The notes beneath the pieces were generated by a model, which was not told the origin of the DNA, did not search any database, and saw nothing but the letters and a program-made list of their open reading frames with translations. Below, piece after piece: positions 28,027 through 37,800 of a stretch of 64,000 nt of DNA. Every line of letters starts with the position of its first letter. Position 1 is the first letter of the stretch. Source of the DNA: Solea solea (taxonomy: Eukaryota > Chordata > Actinopteri > Pleuronectiformes > Soleidae); assembly GCF_958295425.1 (NCBI RefSeq), contig NC_081151.1:12446606-12510605 (forward strand), in the 5' to 3' direction. Both the position numbers and the translations under genes were made by a program.

Positions 28027-29577
28027 TATGTATGTATATATATATATATATATGTATATATACAGTATATGTATTAATTTATTTTTTACATTGATGAAGT
28101 TATGACATTTATCACAAAAATATCTGTTTTACCAAAAATCATTTTGAGAAATGGCATTGACCCTAGTCAGAAACCTATAAGAGCAAGTACAAAACTGCTC
28201 TTATATTGTTGTTACAGTATATTATAATTAAAGCTCATTGAGACTGATCATACTTCTATTAGCTGTGCCACTACAATAAGTTCAGAAATAATTGATTTTC
28301 ACTACATGTATATTAAATAAGATAATCCACAATTTAATAGCTTTCATTTTTAGGAGTCACATTAGAATATACCTGCGGCAGTCCTGCTGAATACAGGGGA
28401 CACACTTGAGTCTGCAGCGGCCTGCCATGATGTGAATGGTGCAGCACTGTGTTGCAGTTGTGAGGAGAGCCTTGGTCGTGGTTGCTGGGTCGGCTGATAG
28501 CGATACAACTTGGAATTTCTCCCGCCAGCTTTGTCACGAGAAACGAAAAAAGGCAGAAGAAAAAGCATTTTAACAGTGGTCACATGACACATGATAGGTG
28601 GGTGGACTACATGGTATATTGTATATACAGAATACAGCTGGGTGAACGTGTGCATGTGTGTGTGTCAGACATACTTTATATACAGCAACCCACCCATACA
28701 AACATACTGGACATACATACGTATATGTATGTAAACTGTACTGTAATATATTGTACACACACAGTATATATATGTACACACATAAATACATATACTTGAA
28801 TATTCATTATTTTCAATTTGTCAATGAATTTTTTTGTTTTCTGCGGGTTCTCGGGCTTCCTCCCACAGTCCAAAAACATGCAATATGGGGATTAAGTAAA
28901 TTGGACACTCTAAATTGACCATAGGTGTGAGTGTGAGAGTGAATGGTTGTTTGTCTCTATGTGTGTGGCCCTGCGATGGACTGGCGAACTGTCCAGGGTG
29001 TACCCCGCCTATCGCTCTATGTCAGCTGAGATTGGCACAGCACCCCCCGTGACCCTCTGGTGGAGGATAAAGCGGTAGATGATGGATGGATTTTCCATTT
29101 TCCTGCATATGTCTAGTGCAAAATGAGTGACGGGATGCAATTTCCAAACCTTGATTATACATTATAGTCAAAGGTTTCATATATAATTCTGTCTGTATAT
29201 GCCAGGACAAATGCACAGAAGCACAGCATTAAGAACATGCAACGTTGCAGCCTGTACACACCTGCACTGTCACTTCTCCTCCTGTCTTGTGCCTGGATGT
29301 TGGTGGCAATGTGCAGCTGCTGCTGCTGGACACCTTGGGCACTGTAATCATCACTTCGAGGAAGCTGCTGAAAAATTTCAGCACTTGGAACTTCATCAGA
29401 TGTCTGTTCAACAGATTTCCCGTCTTCAAAGTGCTGGTAGAGCCTTGCGGTGACTTGCGGGGACACTCGCTGGACCACAGGACTCATTACAGAGGGGCCC
29501 CTTGACCGAATCTGTGAGAAAGTCCCTGATGTCAGAATTCCAATGCAGCAGAAAAGTCCCAGCATTAGTGAAGTCAT
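17771..29577 (-). CDS. matn3: Matrilin-3-like extracellular matrix protein (gene overview)
   Basis: Matrilins are secreted, coiled-coil-oligomerised adaptor proteins of cartilage matrix. Sixteen in-phase exons (leaving out one damaged EGF exon) sum to 2,643 nt, or 880 residues plus stop, against 486 residues for human matrilin-3. Exons: 29262-29577 (signal peptide), 28373-28528, 27076-27783 (vWA), eleven EGF exons from 26126 down to 19663, 18836-18937 and 17771-17823 (coiled coil). The start is ATG at 29,577, followed by a hydrophobic signal segment ([20 protein letters not shown]). Exons 1-2 encode a Gln/Pro/Ser-rich linker before the vWA domain. Orientation and adjacency to wdr35 match mammalian MATN3-WDR35, supporting the matn3 assignment. 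Whether it is the a or b teleost copy is unknown. Downstream TTTATT at 17,198-17,203 is a possible minus-strand AATAAA. Confidence 0.93.
17824..18835 (-). other. U12-type AT-AC intron in matn3
   Basis: Read on the minus strand, the intron starts ATATCCTTTTT right after the AAAC exon end, a perfect U12 5' splice site. It ends TTGTTTAC just before TTGAAG. A branch-like TCCCTTGAC (consensus TTCCTTRAC) lies about 12 nt before the AC end, in the usual window. The 1,012-nt intron has no GT-AG alternative that keeps the coiled-coil frame. A minor-class intron at this coiled-coil position is known from matrilin-1 (cartilage matrix protein) genes. Confidence 0.9.
19118..19207. repeat. (TA)n microsatellite in a matn3 intron
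   Basis: Alternating TA with scattered ACA/GTA interruptions. Tyr-Ile open frames across it are repeat artefacts. Confidence 0.9.
19663..26126 (-). CDS. matn3: matn3 EGF-repeat exon array (11 intact EGF modules)
   Basis: Each EGF module is one exon of 120 or 114 nt with symmetric phase-1 boundaries, so any module can be added or skipped without frameshift. Intact exons in transcript order: 26007-26126, 25093-25212, 24793-24912, 23930-24049, 23646-23765, 23340-23459, 21929-22048, 21460-21573, 21189-21308, 20753-20866, 19663-19782. A twelfth sits at about 22,214-22,326 with no usable acceptor. The pattern is C-x5-C-xxx-C-x8-C-x-C-x12-C, as in [11 protein letters not shown] then SYMCKC. Human matrilin-3 has four such modules. 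Exons at 21,189 and 21,929 are near-identical, as are 21,460 and 22,214. Confidence 0.92.
20880..22330. repeat. Tandem duplication of two-EGF-exon units inside matn3
   Basis: Intron and exon sequence at about 20,880-21,610 recurs at about 21,620-22,330, with a period of about 710-750 bp. Shared intron landmarks include TGCTCCAGTCAACAGGACAC at 20,961 and again at 21,701, and CTTCCAATGCTTT-type sequence near 21,110 and 21,850. Each unit carries one NSGNSYM-type and one DSDDSYI-type EGF exon. Intron identity as well as exon identity implies a recent event. Confidence 0.88.
22214..22326 (-). pseudogene. matn3 EGF exon with lost splice acceptor
   Basis: The six-cysteine EGF reading (from [11 protein letters not shown] to the final KKTC) and the donor GTAAGA at 22,213 are intact, and the sequence is nearly the same as the exon at 21,460-21,573. 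The expected acceptor (TTTCTGCTTCAG in the sister copy) is absent. In its place is a near-perfect palindrome, ATATGGACATG-A-CATGTCCATAT, at 22,327-22,349. The nearest upstream AGs (CTACAG, CCCAG) would enter in the wrong phase. The exon is probably skipped; because neighbours are phase 1-1, skipping leaves the frame intact. Confidence 0.7.
24457..24572. mobile_element. Short MITE (hAT-type ends)
   Basis: A 116-bp element within a matn3 intron begins CAGTGGTTCTCAAAC and its other end, reverse-complemented, reads CAGTGTTTCCCAGAC. CAGTGGTTCTCAAAC ends are typical of vertebrate hAT-derived MITEs. A second left end of the same type occurs at about 26,433. Confidence 0.6.
25285..25425. repeat. Dispersed repeat shared with 18,230-18,365
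   Basis: The stretch from GTGTAACTTTTGATAAAC to the block ending ATCAGCTCCACAC resembles 18,230-18,340 (GTAACTTTTAAACATATG to GATCAGCTCCACACGACTC). A shorter related piece is at about 29,830. It is likely a diverged interspersed element; no coding capacity was seen. Confidence 0.4.
27076..27783 (-). CDS. matn3: matn3 vWA-domain exon
   Basis: One 708-nt exon encodes the whole von Willebrand A domain. It starts near [20 protein letters not shown] and ends in [13 protein letters not shown] helix sequence. The metal-ion-dependent adhesion site is present: D-x-S-x-S in IDSSRS, a Thr in SGTMTGLA, and Asp in LTDGRPQD. The block [20 protein letters not shown] closely follows mammalian matrilin-3. 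After the last domain Cys the exon adds about 45 residues of acidic linker ([18 protein letters not shown] and onward) before the first EGF exon; I do not recall this linker in mammals. Confidence 0.95.
27940..28072. repeat. (TA)n/(TG)n/(CA)n compound microsatellite
   Basis: TATG, TA and CA runs in the matn3 intron just upstream (transcript sense) of the vWA exon. Confidence 0.85.
28843..29090 (+). mobile_element. SINE copy (5' truncated), fish tRNA-SINE family
   Basis: The body matches the full copy at 43,796-44,182, with blocks CCCACAGTCCAAAAACATGC, TCTAAATTGACCATAGG, GGACTGGCGAACTGTCCAG and the 3' end GAGGATAAAGCGGTAGATGA. The tRNA-like head is missing. It lies in the first matn3 intron. 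Confidence 0.75.
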
Positions 29578-29640
29578 GTTGCCTGCACACAGGTTCCCCT
29601 CCTTCTCTGGGACTCACTACAGCTACAGCTGAATGAAGCA

Positions 29641-29649
29641 TACTTATAG
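29641..29649 (-). promoter_or_regulatory. TATA-like box upstream of matn3
   Basis: The minus strand reads CTATAAGTA about 65-70 nt upstream of the matn3 ATG. A start site about 30 nt downstream would give a 5' UTR of roughly 35-40 nt. Sequence match only. Confidence 0.45.
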
Positions 29650-30145
29650 TCTATGTAGTCTCCAGCCCACAGGGCGTGGAGAACTACCAGCCCAGTCAAT
29701 GCACAGATATATGGAGTAATTCAGTAATACTGTACTTGACCTGAATTGTTTTATTACCCTTGATTTCAAGGTCTTGATAACTTCATTCCATACAGGGTGA
29801 TTTACACATCGTAGTATACAATTCAAAGCTCCAGTGTGTAACTTCTGTCACTGAAAAACTGCTAGTACGTTCTATTATTTAAAGCAGAGGTTTACAATTT
29901 TTCTACAAGATGGAAAATGTTTCTCATGTACCCCATGGACATTTTATATGATAGCGTTTTTGATTAGAAAGTAAACTTTCAACTATTCCAGGTTAAAAAA
30001 AATCTAAAAAATATTTGCTTTTAAATGTAGTCTGACTTTTTTTTGTAAAAAATATGATGACAAATTAAATGGTTAAATCTGCAAACTTTTCAACAACTCT
30101 CATGTTAGAACTACTGGTAGTTGTGCTCCAAATAATAATAATAAC

Positions 30146-30237
<92 letters not shown>

Positions 30238-31831
30238 TAATAATAATAAGAAGAACATAAATATAAAAGCTATCAAAAAAAATCATCTATTGAATTGGGG
30301 AAATTTGAGTGAAAGGATATCATATATTATATTACAACAGAGATACTGTTCATATATACAAGTACCTGTATCGTAGCTGCTTGAAACTTGTCTGTTATTT
30401 ACAATAATCAGAAGACAAGACATTATCAGCAGATGGATTTGCCACAGTTGTTAGGTTATTTGTACCGTGATGCCCTCTTATGGATTAAAGTGAAAAGTAC
30501 ACCAGTGCTTCTGGCATCACTCAGAAGAGACACTGCATGGTTCATTCAGAGATTTCTATTTCCATACTAAGTTTAGCTTGGTTACAAAAAAGATTGTCTC
30601 ATAATTAATGCTGAAAAGTTTCACAAAAATTGTATCTGTGAATCATCAAAAATATAATGTTTACATTAAAATTTACTTCAAAGTAGTTAGCTCACATTGA
30701 TACTCCAAGTGATCATTCAAACTCGAACCTTAAAAACTCATTCAAGTTATACAGCCTAGAAATGCAGCAGGTTTGCAGTTCGAAGTAAATTCCAAGTTGT
30801 CCATTTGTGCGTGCAGCATTGTCTGCATCCACCCCCCCTTTTGTTTATCAACAGAAGACAATAGTCAGAACATTTATATGCATAGTTTAATCGAGCTAAA
30901 GCCGTCGTCTGACAGACAAAGTGCAGATTCCGAGTATAAATGCAGAGGACAAAATACATGTATTGGCTGTGTTCTTCTGACTCTGCCTCTGTAGGTGGGG
31001 GTGTATCTCTCGATAAGCTAGTGCATATTGAATCCGTTGCCTGTTGACATATTAATCATGATACAAATTAGATCTAGTTTGGGTTGCTGTGTTGTCCGAA
31101 GAAAGATGCTGCTGCAGTTTATACCTTCATTCCTTCTACTTTCGATCAAAGACTGGGGAATAATATTGGTGCATGCGCATAACGCCGAGTCCAACTCCAG
31201 TCCGACTAAGCACATACAAGCAGGAGTAATGCAACCATGAAAATCTAGAATCTGCAACAATTACAAGATTTACAGGAGGATACAGGAAATGGCATATATT
31301 AACATGCAAACAGTCTAAAATGATACGGACAGAGTGGCACAAGTCTCTATCACATCTAAATTAGCAGGAATACCTGGGACTTTTACACCTGGGAGAAGCC
31401 ACTTTTTTATGGTGGCCGGTAATTGCATGACAATATTACAAATTGTGAAACACTTAAAATGTTTGAGACAAATTTACTTTCAGTACAAAAAACCCCAAAT
31501 GAACAAGATGCAAAACACTTGTGATAGAGTAGAGATAGAGTAAATTCCTCTGTGGAATTTATGACTGAGGATGGACTGTGACTGAGTGGTTTACTAAAGA
31601 TATACATTTATTTCTGCTTTTGTAAATTTGTTTTGTGATTTTTTTTTTTTTCCTGTAAATTGTTCTCAAATTTCAAATCATGGCATTAATCAGTGATAAT
31701 GTTACAGTGGTTACTATTTTCTTTGGTCCCTCTTTAAATGGATTGATGAAATAAACAACAATCTCAAACTAGACTTACCAAATTAGAAAAAAAAAACTGA
31801 CAGCAGATTTAGCAAGAAATAACAGGTCATT
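29650..31831. other. Interval between matn3 and the ODC-like gene; no gene seen
   Basis: Apart from the (AAT)n repeat this 2.2-kb AT-rich interval holds only short open frames with no recognisable protein. It contains the matn3 upstream region and the presumed 3' UTR of the minus-strand ODC-like gene. Confidence 0.6.
30134..30252. repeat. (AAT)n microsatellite
   Basis: A long AAT run broken by AAC and ATG variants, between matn3 and the ODC-like gene. Confidence 0.9.
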
Positions 31832-34800
31832 TTAGTCATTGCTTGTCTCTTGGCCACAGAAGGTTGTCTCTTGAAACAGGTGTGATTCCTCCACAGGAGC
31901 TGGAATGGCCTGGGATTGGACTTGCTTCACATGTTGCCTAGAGAAGAATATGCAGATAAAGTTAGATTGTCCAGGATCACAACATGCACTTAAACCTGTA
32001 CGTTTTTCATGAGACAGTAGTCCATTGACATCACTCACCAGGCAGGGCGAGATATGACATAGTGAATATTAGGATTAATGAATCCACTGAAGTTAGAAAA
32101 GCTTGAAATGGTGTAGGCACCCATGTCTTCAAAGATCAGCCAGTCGCTGACCTGCAGGTCAGGCAGGTAACAATGATCTACAATAATATCATGACGACTA
32201 GAAGTTTGACCCCAGATACTGCAGGGGTATGTGGCTTCATGTGGCTGTGGTTTCTATTGGGGAGAGGAAAGAGAGTGTTGGAAAAACAAACATTGGAGAC
32301 AGTAAACCTTTGTTTTTGTCTCTCTTATCTTACCTATTCACACTGAACCAAAGTCGGCCCTTCTATTTGTAAGAATTGTAAGAAGTAGCCGTGAGACTGA
32401 TACCGTTTCTCAATACTCAAGTAAGCAAGTATGTACTTGCGTACTTGGGAAGTATATACTTGAGAAGTACGCTGGGAGTATATACTTGCCAAGTACGGGA
32501 GTACACAAGTATGTGGTTGTTTCTCAATACTCAAGTATGCAAGTATGTATGTATTGTTCTGCTGTTTGAATGGTGGCTGGCGCCAAGTGCTGCAGCCTCA
32601 TTACCGCCCCCTACAGTGTTGATAAATGAACATATGAAATACTTTCAATAAATGCATATATATGTTGTTATTATTTTTACATTTTAAATATTTAACTTCA
32701 TTTATTAATTTATTTCTATTAAAATATACAATACAAATAATACAATGTGGAAAATAGATATATTACAGCATTGTAGAGTAGTATATATATATATATGTAT
32801 GTATGACATATATGTACGTGTACAAATATATACTACTCTACATACTATACTATACATATCTAATATTTACATATTATATTTAAATATAAATCTCGACTTT
32901 AATATAAATCTAACATTCAAAGTTAAAATAAATAAAACATTAATAATATACAAACCTTCAAACTTTCAGGTCAAAACGTTTCCATTAAAAACAAAATAAC
33001 ACGTCAACAACAAATCTATGGATCACACCGAGCATCTAATGACAGCGACGTCTGAGCCAGCGGATCATTTCATCAGGACAGGCCGAGGTAACGCTGCTCT
33101 GTGCCGGGCACAGTGAGCGCCGAACGTCCGCAGAGGCGGAGCTGATCACCTCCGACAAACGTCGCTGCCAAACTATAAATACGTCAGATCTTCATACACA
33201 AACCACATGTTTGAATTCTAAATGACTCATTTCTCGCCTCAAATGATGTTAAAACTTTGTTCCGGGACACAGAAAAATATTTATTTCAGATTTATATTTC
33301 TATTATCTGCTGCTACGCTCCGCCGAAATGTATTCTGGGATACATGGCCATCGCAAGTACGCTTAAGTCACCTCCGATGCATACTTGGTAAAAATGGGCG
33401 GAGCGAGAACATTTCCGGGTTTGAGAACCGTCCTCGCTGTTCGCTTACTTGAGAATTGGAACAGCACTTGGACTGAGGCTGATGACGTTTTCACAAGTAC
33501 GGGAGTACGCAAGTACGCTCAAGTACGCACAAGTATGGATATTGAGAAACGGCCTCTCTCAAACAGTGAACTCTTCCAAAACTATGGTGGCCTTCACATA
33601 CCAGAAAGGATATTGTGGTAGCATGTTGCTGCAAATTATAGGCTGGCTACAGGTCATCCTAACATAAGCTATACACACATATAAACAACTTATTCTGAGG
33701 CTTTACAAACCAAACAATTGTTAAGGCATGTAAAATAATTTATCAGATTATACAAACATATGCTGTATATTCACCTTCTATGGATAAAAAAATCCTACAG
33801 CTCAATGTGTGTTTTCATTTTTTTCATCTTCATGTAAGCCTAAAGATCAGTGCTACTGGTGGAGCTCAAGGTACCATAGGAGCGGCTGGAAGTTGCCCAT
33901 GAAAGGAAGCATGCTAACTTGGTGGCAGAGTGCAGGGGAAGTGGGTGGATGACATACCTCCACCCAGTGGAGATCTAGGGGTTCTGTTGGAAGCTCAGTG
34001 CTGCACATACTCCAAAACCTATGGCTGCAGGGTAAGGAGCTACACAAAGCCACAAAGGAACTTTTTGAATTTGCGTACATTTCAAGCTTCTGGGTTTGGG
34101 AAGGTGCTGCAGGATTTAGGCAGCCAGTAGCTATTGGAAATGGTTAGCTGTGGGGAGTTGTTGGGAGACGTCCCTGTTCACTGCTCTGCCACCAGTAGAT
34201 GTTATGGGATGAGGGTTGAAACATCTATGATTAAAAAATATAATTGCATCTTCGTGACTAGCACTGTTGCCTCACAGCAAGGAGGTCAGCAGTTTCACCT
34301 TTCTGTGTGGAGTTTACATGTTATCCTTGTGTGCACTCTGGCTTCCTCCCTGTCATAAGCATGTAAAATGTGGGATTAGATTGGACACTCTAAATTAACC
34401 ATATGTGTGAATGTGAGAGTGAAAAGTTAATTGTCCCTGTATGTCCCTATGATGTACTGGTGACCTGTCCAGGGTATACTCCACCTTTCGCCTTTTGTCA
34501 GCTGGGATTGGCTGCAGCGCCACATGCAACCCTCACATTGAGGACAACGCAGTGGAAAAAGAATGGATGGATAGATGGACACATTTGTGCTTGGTGTGCT
34601 GTGTTCAACATTTTTCTATGATGGGTAACTTCTTGCAATTTCAGGTTTGAATTTTTTTGAAATTTTATTCATTTACCTTAAGTAGTGTTGGTGGAAACTG
34701 AACAGGGGTCATTTCTTTACAGGAAAAAGATTTGGACACTGCATCATTGACGTAGTACAGAGTCCTGTCAGTGATCCTTTCATCAGTTCCTCCATCTTCC

Positions 34801-37800
34801 TCTGAAAAAGGATAAACAGTTGAATTTTTTTGTGCACTCACTCACTCACTCAATCACTCCCTCAGAACATGGGGTACACCCTGGACAGGTCACTAGTTAT
34901 TCTTAACCAGAAAATCCCATTATTGATCTTTAATAGAAGAAAACAACCATATGTTTCTCTTCAGCATTGTAGCCAGTCTGACACATAGTTGTAGTTCTGT
35001 TGAACTGACCAAACCATTAACTCTCTGTAGGTAGTAATGACTTTATGAACTACTTTACTAATGAAATACCAACCATTAGAGTTAAAGTAATCTAACCCTG
35101 CCGACTAATAACACAGATTTGTTGTTCTCACAACATCTGTTGCACTTGTCTTCTCAAACACCATTCCTACAACTCCAAGCGAGCTCAGTTCATTAAGGAC
35201 CCATACAGATTTACCAAAACTCTGTTTTTTGGGGAGGCAAGATCTGGAAGATTGACCAGCCCTAAGGGCAGCCCTAAGAGCAACCCCCCCCCCCCCCCCC
35301 CCCCGGGAATCAAGCCTATAGTGCATACCCAAAGATCAGCAGAACTGCTGAAACTCCTGAGGAAGAGCTTGACAACAGTGAACCAACATGGAGAGATGTC
35401 CAGGACATTGTACAGAAAATGTGCAAACCTCCCTGCTCTGCCCCTAGAGGTCAGTCTAGCGACAAACAGCATACACTCCCTGAAGTACTGATGCAGCACG
35501 TAAGGTGCACACTCTAGTTAGAGCTGTTTATATAACATACGCAGCACAAGCAAGTTCAGTGTTCTACAGGTTGGAAAGGCTCTGTAACTGTTGTGCGTGA
35601 ATGCCTACATAAGTGTTATTCTGTTTATTTCGTTACATGTTCTGCTTGTTCGTTTAGCCCCAAACAAATACTGTTCAGTGATCGTTTAAACCCTAATTGC
35701 CTGTTTAAGATCAGTTACAATTTACTGTCACAAATATGTATTACGTTGCTCAACTTTGTTCACAATGTCCAGTACTGTCATGTACACACTATAGGAATGA
35801 AGGATGGTTTAACAACACTGGAGATATAGTTCAGTTATCTACAATTATCTAGGTCATAATGCCGCCATGATTGTCAAGTGATGCAGTGTTAAGTGGTCTG
35901 TGTATCGCAAGGAGGATGACACAGAACATTTTACCCTTAACGCAGACAAAACAGAAGTTATGGTCCTTGGCCCTAAAAACCTTAGGGAAGGAGTCTACGT
36001 GCAGCACTTTTTTTTTCTATGACACATCTTTTCATACCCATTCACACACTGCCAGCACAGCCGTCAGGAGCAACATGGGGTTAAGTGCCTGTGTTGCTGT
36101 TGCCATTATAGACATGTTAATAGACCAAGGACCATTAGATGATGGGGTAACATCGCAGTAAAAGAATGTTGTTTTGTGAGTTAGTGAATGGCGCTCATCA
36201 GCCTGCATTTTTGTGACATTGCACGTCCACTTGTTAATTGGTTGATCTAAATCATTATTACCATCAGACGCTGACTCTTCATTTACAATGACCTTCTTGC
36301 CAATAATGTTGACAACCAGTGTGTAAGCAGAAGTTACATAAAAGCTTCCTGGCTCAGCAATGATCTTGACACCAGTGTCAGCTGGGAAGTACTTGTCCAG
36401 AGCAGGGTTGATAACAGCTGTGATCTAGAAAAGGATATAAAGTTTCCACATGTAATTCAGACTGTAAAAAAGACGAAGCTGGTTTCAATGAAGCCCTAAC
36501 TACTTTAAAGATGTACTGCCTCATTAATTGAACAAAAACTTAAAAAAAACAACTTTTAATACACTTTAAGTAGCATCTTACCTCTTCAAACATGAGTATA
36601 TCCTTCTTATCTGAACCAGGAAATCCACCACCAATGTCCAAGAGATCCATTTTGAAGCCAAGCTCTTCCTAGATGTCACAAGATTCAGGCTGCATCAATA
36701 TTACTATTTTTTCATTATAAAACAGGTTAAATTAAAGTAAAATTATCTGTCACCACTGAGAAATAATCCAATAAAAATATTTATTTCTATAGAAATGTAT
36801 TTACTGATTCATTTAAATTTAGCAAATGTTTATTATAATATTGACACATCACTGATGATGTGTCAATATTTGCCAGCATATCCACAAGGCAGAGGATCAA
36901 CAGCTTTCCACTTTGAGTTTAACAACGGCCCTACAACAAACGTGACTACAACAAACTGGACGGGACCCAAGGACACCTTGGTATCTGCTTACAGTAAGAG
37001 GCGAAAGTGTTCTGGACAGAGTTAGGTTAAGTTTCTGTGTTTGTTAACTATTCTTTGTGTTGAACATGTTGGATTGCGCACCCACACGTTCATATTTGTT
37101 TTATCTTTGTAAACTTTAATTTTTTGTTTAAACATTTATTAATTCCCTTCTCCCTCACGTAGTGAGATAATTTCATTTGATCACTCGGTATGTTTGTTGT
37201 TGTTTCACGGCTGAGTGGAGAGCGTACATCTCTCATGCACACGATCCTTTTGTTTTATTCACCGAACTCGCTGTGGGTTTGATGTTGACAAATGGGGTTT
37301 GATTCGGCAAACCCCATAAGTAGTAAGCCTCACTCAAGAAGCAAACACTTGATGAATTGAGCAAACAATGAACCACAAAATCAAAATACACAAATTGCAA
37401 ATAAAATATCGGTTTAATCATTCAAAATTATTGTATTTTATTTGTTTGAATATATAGTTTTTTTTTTGCAATGATTGGACTTCGCTTGCTCCCGCTTTTT
37501 TGCGTTTGCACTCCAAACTTGTTTTTTGCACTCCCTGACTTTTTGTGTGCAATTCTGACCATGGACAGGCCAAAGAAAGCCGCCTGCTGATTGGCTACTG
37601 AGGACCGGAGGTAGACTCAGGCTTGGAGTGACTGTCCATCTGGAACTCTTTCATACTATCTCAAGATAATCTGACAAATGTTTGATACTGACAATTCTTT
37701 TAATTATTTTAATTATTACATTTATAATTATTCTAAGTACCTTAATAATTACCTGGTAGTACCTGCTTTTTAAGGCTGCGGTAAGTATGTATGTAACTTT

